A stretch of 64,000 nt of DNA, taken from Microbulbifer thermotolerans. GTDB taxonomy: Bacteria > Pseudomonadota > Gammaproteobacteria > Pseudomonadales > Cellvibrionaceae. The translations under genes and the position numbers were made by a program. The notes below the pieces were generated by a model that saw only the letters and a list, made by a program, of their open reading frames with translations, searched no databases and was not told the DNA's origin. Within the stretch, counting starts at the first letter, position 1, and every line of letters starts with the position of its first letter. Positions 35,401-42,749 of the stretch are shown here, one piece after another. The stretch spans positions 73,398 to 137,397 of the forward strand of contig NZ_FOKT01000007.1 in assembly GCF_900112305.1 (NCBI RefSeq). The letters run 5' to 3'.

Positions 35401-36361
35401 TGGTGTCCTGACCGTTGGCTTCCGGGTCGTTGGCGGAGCCGCCGTCCCCGAAACCGATGTACAGGTAGCCGTCGGGGCCAAAGGCGATATGGCCGCCATT
35501 GTGGTTGGCATAGGGCTGTTGCAGGGTGAGGATGTCCTGGCGCGAGCCCGCATCCAGACTGGTGCCGCCGGTGCTCTCGGTGTAGCGGGCGATAACCGAT
35601 GTCATGGGGTCTGACGCCGGTGTGGTAAATGACAGGTAAACCTGTCTATTCACTTGGTAGTTGGGGTGGAAGGCCATTCCCAACACCCCGCCCTCGGCCG
35701 CGCTGTCGACGGTGCCGGATAGATCCAGGTAAACGTTTTTGGTGGTGGTGAGATTGTCACTGGCATCGATCCAGTAAACCATCCCGGTTTTTTCCAGAAT
35801 ATACCAGCGCGAATTGTCTCCTGGTGCCTGCATCATGCCGAGAGGCTGTTCGAAGGTCAGGTTGGGGAATACACGCTCGATTTCCACTGCTGGTGGCGGA
35901 CCACTGGGGCCTCCGCTGCCGGAACTGGACGATGAGCTGGAGCTGGAAGATGAGCTGGAGCTGCTGGAGCTGCCGCTGCCATCAGCGTCACAGACGGCAC
36001 CGTTCACCACTGGGATTACGGCGCTGTCTGATCCATTGCTGAGCGTCAGACCGAACTCCACATACTGCCCCGGCTCGACGCTGCTGTTCCAAGACAGGCT
36101 GCTCGCCGTATAGGGGTTGTCGCCCATCAGGCTTGTGTTCCAGCTGTCGACGACTACGGTACCGTCATCGTATTCCCAGTCGACTTGCCAGCCATCAATG
36201 GCACTGGTACCGGTGTTGGTAATGCGGATGCTCGCCTGTGCGCCGGAGCCCCAGTCGTTGACGATTAGGTACTCACAGGTTGCAGCGGCCGCCGCAGGCA
36301 TTGCAATCCATGAACAAATTAACAGAAATAACGATGAGATTTTTAACGCGGGACTGTTCAT
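32456..36361 (-). CDS. Secreted CBM2 - PQQ dehydrogenase - CBM2 - cytochrome c - DUF1587/1592/1588/1585 fusion
   Basis: A 1301-residue exported modular redox protein. In order: signal peptide (1-26); cellulose-binding CBM2 (Cys29-Cys124 disulfide, Trp-rich); polyserine linker (about 131-146); glucose/sorbosone-type PQQ dehydrogenase propeller (about 160-505; NHNGGHIAFGPDG at 285-297, YGLRNPWRWSFD, GGNYGWRCREG); second polyserine linker (about 507-545); second CBM2 (about 550-645); third polyserine linker (about 648-685); c-type haem site CAGCH (698-702); then DUF1587 (LTRSEYQNTVEDLLG), DUF1592 (SSPQFLYRHELGE), DUF1588 (GGILTSGAFMSRWAE) with a second CXXCH (1155-1159), and DUF1585 at the end. 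It would bind cellulose and move electrons from sugar oxidation to haem, recalling the Cbp2D/Cbp2E proteins of Cellvibrio japonicus linked to LPMO-dependent cellulose use. First gene of the operon. Confidence 0.93.
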   Translation of the reverse strand: MNSPALKISSLFLLICSWIAMPAAAAATCEYLIVNDWGSGAQASIRITNTGTSAIDGWQVDWEYDDGTVVVDSWNTSLMGDNPYTASSLSWNSSVEPGQYVEFGLTLSNGSDSAVIPVVNGAVCDADGSGSSSSSSSSSSSSSSSSSGSGGPSGPPPAVEIERVFPNLTFEQPLGMMQAPGDNSRWYILEKTGMVYWIDASDNLTTTKNVYLDLSGTVDSAAEGGVLGMAFHPNYQVNRQVYLSFTTPASDPMTSVIARYTESTGGTSLDAGSRQDILTLQQPYANHNGGHIAFGPDGYLYIGFGDGGSANDPEANGQDTSNWHSAMLRIDVDNGSPYSIPSDNPFANGGGQPEIYAYGLRNPWRWSFDRVTGDLWLADVGQAEYEEVNIIEKGGNYGWRCREGFHTTSNSCEDSGPYKDPLFEYDHDQGQSITGGYVYRGTQIAGLNGAYIFGDYQNGKVWAYTDTMYPLADTALNIATFGESNSGEIYLADIVGGTLHRIVAQGDSGSSSSSSSSSGSSSSSSSSSSSSSSSSSSTSGNSSSGGTDGGISCAVTYDNVWNNGYQLDVTVTNNGSSAVSSWEVTLQFDEPPQITGNWNSNSSVSENTATFSNADWNGSLKPGESTTFGFQGDHDGSFTLPTCSGPGGSSSSSSSSSSSSSSSSSSSSSTSSSSSGSSSSGGTDTSNMTGYEIYSAMCAGCHGFAADGGRVGVPLNEPRDLDFMISYIEQSMPRNDPAACDGDCANKVGNYIADTFWEEQTPPNCDIVRYGARQLKILTRSEYQNTVEDLLGVDFNAAEGLAEDYRVSYFINNAHASIVTSAYDSYLTVAEEIAAWSAARDFAPALNCSSFNQDCVDQFINELAPKIFRRPLDSEEIATYSELANGTVTEGDVHSGIQLALMTMLSSPQFLYRHELGELNPANNAIDADAYELTSYEMATWLSYSFTGSTPDETTLEKARNDLLRDPAQIQEEAQRLLNLPEARNTMGDFVGSWLDTDNLDYSPKDEATWPGFEAVAPHMQQEIREVFAEVMLNSSESFASLYNGNWTFVNGPLAQHYGIGGVSGDEFQRVTTTDRGGILTSGAFMSRWAERIETSPIRRSVRVRRRMLCQDQPNPPAGIIEDRADRIEELADLIADPATTNRMKYEALTSVSPCLNCHQEWINPLGGGMEDFDAVGNPRTVDLNGNTIDASGRLYAPDVLSNRGEWIEFEGARGLGEVLATLPSAQSCLSQNMFRFMLGVGHNTIDSTNPEGRQLDPLEKDGYSCTIADMTDTLVQENPRSMLESLSTLDAVRYRKEWSR

Positions 36362-36977
36362 TTCATTATTTCCTGCACCATAAATTTTTAATGGGCGTTA
36401 CCGTTACCGGTGCGCCCTTGGCCTTTTTTGGGAAATGCCTCTGGAGTTTCTCTGGAGGCTGCTCGAACGTAGAGACGCCGGTTGAGGCCGGCACTGCCTG
36501 GCTCTACTAGTTTTGGGTGCGGAATAAAGGATCAGGTAATCGGGATATGAAAAAACTCCCCGAAACCTTTTTTGTGTTTGTATTGTGTGTGCTGCCCGGT
36601 CTTTTAATAATTAGGGTGCCGAGCTTTTTTCAATGTACTGACTTCCTTTTCTCTCTACAAGTGCCAACTGGAGAATTGGCGCTGTATTCTTTTTGCTGAT
36701 CTCGAGGAGCCTGATTGGTGCGCTAGGAATTCCCCGGTGCAATTGCGCCATTGCCGTGGTTTTTGGGGGTGCCCAAGCTCCGAAAAAATTTTAGTGGCAT
36801 CTGCTGGTGGCATCTGCGCCAATTTGCCTGAGACCCCATTAATTACAAATTTTCTGTATTTTACTTTTTATTGGTATCTGTGACGTTGTTAAAATGTATA
36901 TTCCGTCACTGTATTTTTATATTCTGGCGTGCATGTTTTGTGTTGATGGTCTAAATGAATTTAAGGATTGTTCGGAT
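36362..36977. other. AT-rich gene-free region upstream of the redox operon
   Basis: About 600 bp without a supported gene. It should contain the promoter of the CBM2 fusion operon (minus strand). A 60-codon plus-strand frame (36517-36699), with a hydrophobic stretch after MKKLPETFF, has no good ribosome site and no known relatives, so it is not called. The part from 36830 to 36960 is visibly AT-rich. Confidence 0.45.
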
Positions 36978-36999
36978 AAAAAAGCGGCCCGGAGGCCGC
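36978..36999 (-). terminator. Rho-independent terminator of the sterol-desaturase-like gene
   Basis: A GC stem (GCGGCC at 36984-36989 with GGCCGC at 36994-36999) is followed on the minus strand by six Ts (A run 36978-36983). It begins 24 bp beyond the stop at 37023. Confidence 0.88.
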
Positions 37000-37022
37000 G
37001 TAAGTTTGCGGATATTTGCCGA

Positions 37023-37841
37023 TCAGCCGCAATTTAAATTTGATGCTATCGACCTTTTTCGTGTGTGTGAGTCGCTAAAATTGCCGTCAACTGCTTGGCA
37101 GAATGCCTGTTTATAATTTTTGAATTCCGTTCCCATCCAGCGGTCCCACCAGGTGAAATAAAAACCGTAGTTGCCGTGGAATCGCTGGTGGTGCAGGTCG
37201 TGGTGGGTGGTTGTGGTCATTATGTCCAGCGGCCCGTCCACCCAACTGCGGGGGTGAAATTCGCAACCTGCATGCAGCATGGCGTTGCGGAAGATCATTA
37301 CGAAGATAAATATGAGCCAGACCGCCAAATGCAGCGGAATCAGCGCCAGTATCAGCGGCGAAAAGATTCCCATCAGAGAAGCCTCTCCCACCGAGAAACT
37401 GTAAGCGGCCCAGGGCGTCGGCGTGCGGGACAGATGATGGACACGGTGAAAATGCTTGAACAGCGCGGGGTGGTGCATGGCGCGGTGTGTCCAATAAAAG
37501 TATGTGTCGTGCAACACGATAAGCACTGGCAGACTGATCAGGTTCCACCACAGTGGGTAGTCGCTCCACTGCCGGTATATCCGCAATAGTCCCCAATCGC
37601 CCAGGATACTGGTGATAATGCCGATGGTGGCAAAGACGCCCAAGGTGAGCATGGAAAAGCGGATTTCCCGGCGGATGTCTTTCCAGCTTGCGCGACGCCT
37701 TTGGATGCGACGGCTGTCCATCCATTGACGGAATACCCAACTGACCAGCAGGCTGACCGCCGTAGCGGCGATGAGGTAACGAAAGAGATCGCGACGGAAG
37801 TGTTCTCCCCAGGTTTGGGCCATTTCCCACAGGAATTCCAT
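37023..37841 (-). CDS. Sterol desaturase / fatty-acid hydroxylase superfamily membrane enzyme
   Basis: A 272-residue integral membrane di-iron oxygenase. The eight-histidine signature is present: HDTYFYWTHRAMHH, HFHRVHH and THHDLHHQRFHGNYG. Hydrophobic spans flank these (AATAVSLLVSWVF, FATIGIITSILG, LILALIPLHLAVWLIFIFVMIF). The family adds hydroxyls or double bonds to lipids such as sterols, fatty acids, carotenoids or ornithine lipids; the substrate here is unknown. The start at 37841 follows GGTGAG; the open frame to 38246 is spurious and overlaps the regulator. An AraC-type membrane regulator lies upstream on the same strand and may control it. Confidence 0.92.
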   Translation of the reverse strand: MEFLWEMAQTWGEHFRRDLFRYLIAATAVSLLVSWVFRQWMDSRRIQRRRASWKDIRREIRFSMLTLGVFATIGIITSILGDWGLLRIYRQWSDYPLWWNLISLPVLIVLHDTYFYWTHRAMHHPALFKHFHRVHHLSRTPTPWAAYSFSVGEASLMGIFSPLILALIPLHLAVWLIFIFVMIFRNAMLHAGCEFHPRSWVDGPLDIMTTTTHHDLHHQRFHGNYGFYFTWWDRWMGTEFKNYKQAFCQAVDGNFSDSHTRKRSIASNLNCG

Positions 37842-38070
37842 AGTCTCACCTTTTTTATTGGCTTTATTGGGGCGGCGCTCCTGATGAATTCGTTTTAGGT
37901 GCGCTGGAGCGCCCGTGAATTGCTGTCCGCACGAGGGGCGGTGCTTTCCCGGTGATGTGGAGGTGACAGTTTTGGGCACCCCCTCCAGTCGTGGAAGGAG
38001 TGTGGGGCAAAGTGGCGCCGACTGCTTGCGGAAAGCGGAAAACTGCTGACGGATTCTGAAAAATTGCCGG

Positions 38071-39141
38071 TCAGACTTCCTGCACCGGTAGCTTTTCCCG
38101 CCGGTACTCGGTGGGTGTCTGTTTGTGGCGGCGTTTAAATGCGGCGTTGAAGGGGCTGAGGGATCGGTAGCCGATATCCAGAGCAATGGTGAGCACCGGG
38201 AGGTGTGCTTGCTCCGGGTCCGCCAGGCGCCGGCTGGCCTCGTCAATACGGAACTGGTTTAGGTACTCGTTGAAGTTCCGGTAACCCAGGTGGCGATTAA
38301 TCAGTGTTCGCAGTACATGCTCGCGGGCCCCCAGTTGCTCCGCCAGTTCCCGGATGGTCAGTCCGGTGTGGCGATAACCTCCGGCATGCATGTGGGCCTG
38401 AAGTTTTTCCAGCAGCTGTTGCTGGGGTTTGTCCAGGGGGGGCGGAGTCTCGGGAGGCGGTGTTTTTTTCTTTTCGCGTTCTTCGCTCGGCGGCAGTGAT
38501 TCGTCCAGTGCGGTGGGGGACAGCGCCAGCAGCCAAAGGCAGGCTGTCAGAGTGAGCAGGCTGGCGAGCAGCGCGTGTAGTGTGGGAACGCCGGCGGGGA
38601 CCGGCTGGTAGGAGAACAGAAATTCGGCGCAGACGACAATCAACATATATCCGCCCACCGCGATCAACAGCGCCGCGCGCAGGCGGCGGCGGGCTTCCAC
38701 CAAGTCGGACTGGAACTGCCGCACCAGAGTGATCAGGCCTGCGGCAAGCAGGCTGAGTTTCAGTGGTTGGGCCAGGATGTAAAGGGCTTCGTGCACTTGA
38801 GGCTGCCCGCTGGGACCGAGGTTGGCCGCTCCGCTGACAATCACTGAAAGCGCGATCAGAATCCAGCCGGAGCGTGGAAATTTTCCCGAGTCACTGCACA
38901 GGGAAAAGGTGAACAGCCAGAAAGCCGCCGGTACCAGGTCGGTGGGGAGGTCTAGCAGCAGCTTCAGCCAGGCGTTCTCCGGTGCCGCGAGCGGGTGCAC
39001 TAGGTAGCTGAACACTCCGGTCAGGAGTAGAAACAACCAGCGTCCCGCCAGCTGTCGGCGGTAGCTGATCGCTAGCTTGGCGGCTGCCAATAACAGCAGG
39101 CCGCAGGCGGCGCCGGTAAAGAACACGTAACCGGTGCTCAT
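38071..39141 (-). CDS. Membrane-bound AraC-family transcriptional regulator
   Basis: A 356-residue protein. The N-terminal half has about six or seven hydrophobic spans (e.g. FFTGAACGLLLLAAAKLA, LVPAAFWLFTFSLC, WILIALSVIVSGAA, ALLIAVGGYMLIVVCAEFLF, LLASLLTLTACLWLLAL). A polar linker rich in Pro/Lys/Glu follows, and then a C-terminal AraC HTH domain (about 255-350: LTIRELAEQLGAREHVLRTLINRHLGYRNFNEYLNQFRIDEA, DIGYRSLSPFNAAFKRRHKQTPTEYR). Such regulators sense envelope or small-molecule signals. It starts 2 bp after the end of the lytic transglycosylase gene and precedes the sterol-desaturase-like gene by 229 bp. Confidence 0.92.
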   Translation of the reverse strand: MSTGYVFFTGAACGLLLLAAAKLAISYRRQLAGRWLFLLLTGVFSYLVHPLAAPENAWLKLLLDLPTDLVPAAFWLFTFSLCSDSGKFPRSGWILIALSVIVSGAANLGPSGQPQVHEALYILAQPLKLSLLAAGLITLVRQFQSDLVEARRRLRAALLIAVGGYMLIVVCAEFLFSYQPVPAGVPTLHALLASLLTLTACLWLLALSPTALDESLPPSEEREKKKTPPPETPPPLDKPQQQLLEKLQAHMHAGGYRHTGLTIRELAEQLGAREHVLRTLINRHLGYRNFNEYLNQFRIDEASRRLADPEQAHLPVLTIALDIGYRSLSPFNAAFKRRHKQTPTEYRREKLPVQEV

Positions 39142-39143
39142 GC

Positions 39144-39710
39144 TTATCTCCAGCGCGCCGCCCAGGCGTCCAGTACTTTGCGGGAGTAGGTATAGCGACC
39201 GTAGCTACCGTTGTAATAGGCCAGTGCGTCGGCGAGATTGCCTTTGGCTTTTTCGATGTAATGTTTGAGGATGGTGCAGCCGTAGCGGAGGTTGGTGTCC
39301 ATGTCGATCAGGTTGTCGTCCGGACGGCCGATTTCTTTCTTCCAGAAAGGCATCACCTGCATCATGCCCTGAGCGCCGACACGGGATACGGCATAGGGGT
39401 CGAAAGCACTTTCAATCTGGATAACGGCGAGAACGATTTCCGGCCGCAGACCGGCGCGGGTGGCTTCGCGGTGCACGGCTTTTAATACGCGCATACGTTC
39501 TTGAGGATCTTTGATATAGCGGGCCAGGGGCTGGGATTTGCTCATCAGCCAGACTTCGGCATCGAAGCGGTCGACAAAGCTATCCGCCTGGGTGACTGCT
39601 TCCTTTAAGGCGCGCTTTAACTCGGGATCAATTTGCGCAACTTCCCCCTGGGCCTGGACCCCAGTGAAAAGCAGGCAGAGCAATAGTGTGGCGAGGCTTT
39701 TTCTTATCAT
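39144..39710 (-). CDS. Lytic transglycosylase (SLT domain), exported
   Basis: A 188-residue protein with a signal peptide (KSLATLLLCLLFTGVQAQ). Its C-terminal SLT/goose-lysozyme-like domain carries catalytic Glu100 in IQIESAFDPYAVSRVGAQGMMQVMP, then NLRYGCTILKHY and ALAYYNGSYGRYTYSRKVL. It cleaves peptidoglycan glycan strands, forming anhydro-muramyl ends, in the periplasm. The ATG at 39710 starts the signal peptide; the longer frame from 39815 would bury it. It lies immediately upstream of the AraC regulator gene (2-bp gap), so the two are probably one transcript. Confidence 0.93.
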   Translation of the reverse strand: MIRKSLATLLLCLLFTGVQAQGEVAQIDPELKRALKEAVTQADSFVDRFDAEVWLMSKSQPLARYIKDPQERMRVLKAVHREATRAGLRPEIVLAVIQIESAFDPYAVSRVGAQGMMQVMPFWKKEIGRPDDNLIDMDTNLRYGCTILKHYIEKAKGNLADALAYYNGSYGRYTYSRKVLDAWAARWR

Positions 39711-39830
39711 GACTGGGAATTTTACGGAAAGGCGCGGGGGAAGGGCAGAGGAAATTGCGGTTCGCCCGGATATCTCCGGGGCGAGCCGCGGATGCCGGGC
39801 TGCGCCGGCATCCAAGTCACATAAAAACCG

Positions 39831-41558
39831 TTAACCAGCGATCATTTTTAGCAGGACTTCCTCCAGTTGTGATACGGCGAACTCCTGGCTCTCGGCGTCC
39901 CGGCGGCCTTTGTATTCCACCACGCCTTTTTCCAGCCCCCGGTCGCCCACCACAATGCGGTGCGGAATTCCCATCAGTTCCACATCGGCGAGCATAGCGC
40001 CGAGACGCGCTTTGGGTTCGTCCATATAAAGGACGTCGATACCTTTGGCGCTGAGGGACTGGTACAGGTGTTCGCACTTTTCCCGCACTGTGTCGCTTTT
40101 GTGCAGATTGATCGGCACGATTGCCAGTTGGAAGGGGGCGATGGCATCCGGCCAGAGAATACCGGCATCGTCGTGGTTCTGTTCTATGGCGGCAGCGACG
40201 ATGCGGGACACGCCGATGCCGTAGCAGCCCATGGCCATCACTTGCTCTTTGCCGTTTTCGTCCAGCACTGTGGCGTTCATTGCGCGGCTGTATTTATCAC
40301 CCAATTGGAAGATATGCCCCACCTCGATGCCGCGTTTGATTTCCAGGGTGCCGCGGCCGTCCGGGCTGGGGTCGCCGGCTTCTACATTGCGCAGATCTTC
40401 CACGCGCTCCAGTGCCACATCGCGACCCCAGTTGACGCCGGTGTAGTGATAGTCGTCTTTATTGGCACCGCAGATAAAGTCCGCCAGGTGGGCGGCGGCG
40501 CGGTCGACGATGGTTTCAATTTGCAGTCCGACGGGGCCGAGAGAGCCGATACCGCAACCGAGTTCCTGTGCGATGCGCTCTTCCGGCGCGAACTGCAATG
40601 GGCTGGCGATACCGGGCAGTTTCTCGGCCTTGATTTCGTTCAGTGTATGGTCGCCGCGCAGCACCAGCGCCACCAGCGGCGGTGTCTCACCCTCTTCGCA
40701 CTCGCCAAGGACAATCAGCGTCTTCACCGACTGCGCGGGGTCCGCTTGCAGGAATTCGCTCACCGCGGCGATGGTTTTCTGATTCGGGGTGTGCACTTCC
40801 TCCAATTCCCGGCCCGGTGCCGGCCGCTCGCCCGCTGGCGCCAGTGCCTCTGCCAGCTCCACGTTGGCGGCGTATCGGGATTCGGTGGAGAAGGCGATAT
40901 CGTCCTCACCGCTATCCGCCAGCACGTGGAATTCGTGGGAATGAGAACCGCCGATGGAGCCGGTATCCGCCAGCACCGCGCGGTAGTCGAGGCCGATGCG
41001 GTCAAAGATGCGGCAGTAGGCGGCGTGCATTGCGTCGTAGGTTTCTTGCAGGGAGTCCGCATCAATATGGAAGGAGTAGGCATCCTTCATGGTGAACTCC
41101 CGCGCGCGCATCACGCCAAAGCGCGGGCGGATTTCGTCGCGGAACTTGGTCTGGATCTGATAGAAGTTGGCCGGCAGTTGCTTGTAGCTATTGATTTCGT
41201 TGCGGACCAGATCGGTGATGACCTCTTCGTGGGTCGGCCCCAGGCAGAAACCGTTGTCGTGGCGGTCGCGTATGCGCAGCAGTTCGGGACCGTATTCCTG
41301 CCAGCGGCCCGACTCCTCCCACAGTTCCGCAGGCTGCACCATCGGCATCAACACCTCAAGGGCTCCGGCACGGTTCATCTCTTCGCGCACAATGTGCTCA
41401 ACCTTGCGCAGAACCCTCAGCCCGGTCGGCAGCCAGGTGTAAAGGCCCGAAGCCAGGCGACGGATCATGCCGGCCCGCAGCATGAGCTGGTGACTGATTA
41501 CAACTGCGTCATTGGGGGTTTCTTTCTGGGTGGCGATCAGATAGCGGGATGCGCGCAT
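39831..41558 (-). CDS. proS: Proline-tRNA ligase (bacterial type with editing domain)
   Basis: A 575-residue class II synthetase. Motif 1-3 regions are evident ([75 protein letters not shown]). A YbaK-like insertion (about 230-385) that hydrolyses misacylated Ala-tRNA-Pro lies between motifs 2 and 3, and a C-terminal anticodon-binding domain follows. Start at 41558 ([15 protein letters not shown]) matches the family; the frame above it is not conserved. It is downstream of an HU-like gene, but the terminator between them implies its own promoter. Confidence 0.97.
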   Translation of the reverse strand: MRASRYLIATQKETPNDAVVISHQLMLRAGMIRRLASGLYTWLPTGLRVLRKVEHIVREEMNRAGALEVLMPMVQPAELWEESGRWQEYGPELLRIRDRHDNGFCLGPTHEEVITDLVRNEINSYKQLPANFYQIQTKFRDEIRPRFGVMRAREFTMKDAYSFHIDADSLQETYDAMHAAYCRIFDRIGLDYRAVLADTGSIGGSHSHEFHVLADSGEDDIAFSTESRYAANVELAEALAPAGERPAPGRELEEVHTPNQKTIAAVSEFLQADPAQSVKTLIVLGECEEGETPPLVALVLRGDHTLNEIKAEKLPGIASPLQFAPEERIAQELGCGIGSLGPVGLQIETIVDRAAAHLADFICGANKDDYHYTGVNWGRDVALERVEDLRNVEAGDPSPDGRGTLEIKRGIEVGHIFQLGDKYSRAMNATVLDENGKEQVMAMGCYGIGVSRIVAAAIEQNHDDAGILWPDAIAPFQLAIVPINLHKSDTVREKCEHLYQSLSAKGIDVLYMDEPKARLGAMLADVELMGIPHRIVVGDRGLEKGVVEYKGRRDAESQEFAVSQLEEVLLKMIAG

Positions 41559-41674
41559 AGGGGTTCTGTTCTGGTTGTGTTGCTTTGGAGGGCGACATTC
41601 TACGCTAAATGCCCGGCGCTGGGGACCAAAGATAGGTCCGTGGTGTTTGCGGAGGACGCTTTGCGCCAAGCAAC

Positions 41675-41698
41675 AAAAAACCCCGCCGCAGCGGGGTT
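41675..41698 (-). terminator. Rho-independent terminator of the HU-like gene
   Basis: An 8-bp stem AACCCCGC/GCGGGGTT (41679-41686 and 41691-41698, loop CGCA) is followed by Ts on the minus strand (A run 41675-41680). It sits 17 bp beyond the stop at 41716. Confidence 0.9.
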
Positions 41699-41715
41699 TC
41701 TCAAGGTGGCGCGAA

Positions 41716-42132
41716 TCAGGACTCGGCCATTTCCTTGAGCTTTTTCAGCGGGCGGACTTTCACTTGAATGCTGGCGGGTTTGGCCTTGAATACGGTTTCC
41801 TCGCCGGTGAAAGGGTTGATGCCCTTGCGCGCCTTGCGGGCGGGCTTCTTCACAGTGGTGATTTTCAGCAGGCCGGGCAGGGCGAACTCGCCGACCGCAC
41901 GCTTTTTGATGTGGGCGTGAATCACGTCGGCCAGCTCGTCCAGAACGGACTGAACCTGTTTGCGGGTGAGTTCGGTGTTCTCTGCAATCTGGTTCAGGAT
42001 CTGGGTTTTGGTGTACTTCTCCTTTACGGCGGTGATTTTCTTGACCGCGGCCTTCTTGGCGGGTGCCTTGCTGGCTGTGGCTTTCTTGGCGGGGGCTTTC
42101 TTAGCTGCTGTGGCTTTCTTGCGTGCTGCCAT
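41716..42132 (-). CDS. HU-family DNA-binding protein with Lys/Ala-rich (histone H1-like) N-terminal tail
   Basis: A 138-residue protein. The first about 35 residues are AAKK/APAKK-type repeats ([20 protein letters not shown]), like histone H1 tails. Residues 40-130 are an HU/IHF domain: [36 protein letters not shown] and then the beta-arm region [38 protein letters not shown] proteins bend and compact DNA. The tail probably adds nonspecific DNA affinity and may be post-translationally modified. It has its own terminator and is divergent from the fmdB-like gene. Confidence 0.92.
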   Translation of the reverse strand: MAARKKATAAKKAPAKKATASKAPAKKAAVKKITAVKEKYTKTQILNQIAENTELTRKQVQSVLDELADVIHAHIKKRAVGEFALPGLLKITTVKKPARKARKGINPFTGEETVFKAKPASIQVKVRPLKKLKEMAES

Positions 42133-42380
42133 TAGTAGCTTCCTTCTATTCGTTTTTTCCGATGAAAATGTGTTCTTACGCCCGGCGCGCCCATCTGAAA
42201 GGGGGGGCGCGACGGGTGCTGAGGGGAAGTATATATAGTTTTTGTTCCCGCGCAGTGGAAAAGCAGGAAAAAAATAGTGTTTTTTTTACCGATCTGCGGT
42301 TGAGATCCCATGTCTGCGCCGACTTTGGGGGTGCGCCTTGCCGATTGAGGCCGCAGCTTCTTCCCGCTATGGGCCTCATG

Positions 42381-42386
42381 TATAAT
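42381..42386 (+). promoter_or_regulatory. Probable -10 box of the fmdB-aspS promoter
   Basis: A consensus TATAAT hexamer, preceded by TG, lies 32 bp before the fmdB-like start. No good -35 is seen at the standard distance, so it may rely on upstream or activator contacts. Confidence 0.5.
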
Positions 42387-42417
42387 CTGCGCCCCTTAAA
42401 CCATCCGGTACTGAGCA

Positions 42418-42687
42418 ATGCCTATTTACGAATACCAGTGCAATGCCTGCGGCCACGAGATGGAAGCGCTGCAGCGCATGAGTGATGCCCCGCTGACCGA
42501 TTGCGCCGCCTGTGGCAAGGCGGAGCTGCGCAAGAAGATCTCCGCTGCCGGTTTCCGCCTCAAGGGGGGCGGTTGGTACGAGACGGACTTCAAAACCGGC
42601 AGCAAGAAGAATCTGGCTGGCGACGCGGCCAATGGGGCCAAATCCAGTGGCGAAAAGGCCGGTGGAGACAAGTCCAAGACCGGTTGA
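42418..42687 (+). CDS. FmdB-family zinc-ribbon protein
   Basis: An 89-residue protein with the N-terminal FmdB zinc ribbon MPIYEYQCNACGHEMEALQ; Cys8, Cys11, Cys29 and Cys32 should bind one zinc. A Gly/Lys/Ser-rich disordered tail follows. The family is regulatory or structural by annotation but functionally undefined. It sits directly upstream of aspS (62-bp gap), a conserved gammaproteobacterial pairing, and is likely co-transcribed with it. Confidence 0.92.
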   Translation: MPIYEYQCNACGHEMEALQRMSDAPLTDCAACGKAELRKKISAAGFRLKGGGWYETDFKTGSKKNLAGDAANGAKSSGEKAGGDKSKTG

Positions 42688-42749
42688 GTCCTCCGGGTCG
42701 CCGTGTGGCGGCCCTCAAATTCATTTAACGACTACGGGAATAGACATCC

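Noticed and set aside
24930-36411. The 15-mer GTTACCGTTACCGGT occurs at about 24930 and about 36397, upstream of two unrelated genes
   Set aside because: A few shared 15-mers are expected by chance in 64 kb on both strands, and this one is internally repetitive. No further shared context.
36517-36699. 60-codon plus-strand frame with a hydrophobic stretch (MKKLPETFF...)
   Set aside because: The purine-rich segment is too close to the ATG, the region is AT-rich intergenic, and no relatives come to mind. Could be revisited with comparative data.
39960-41738. Long plus-strand open frame (592 codons) opposite proS
   Set aside because: Antisense shadow of proS, with Val/His/Gly-rich composition typical of such shadows and no family motifs.
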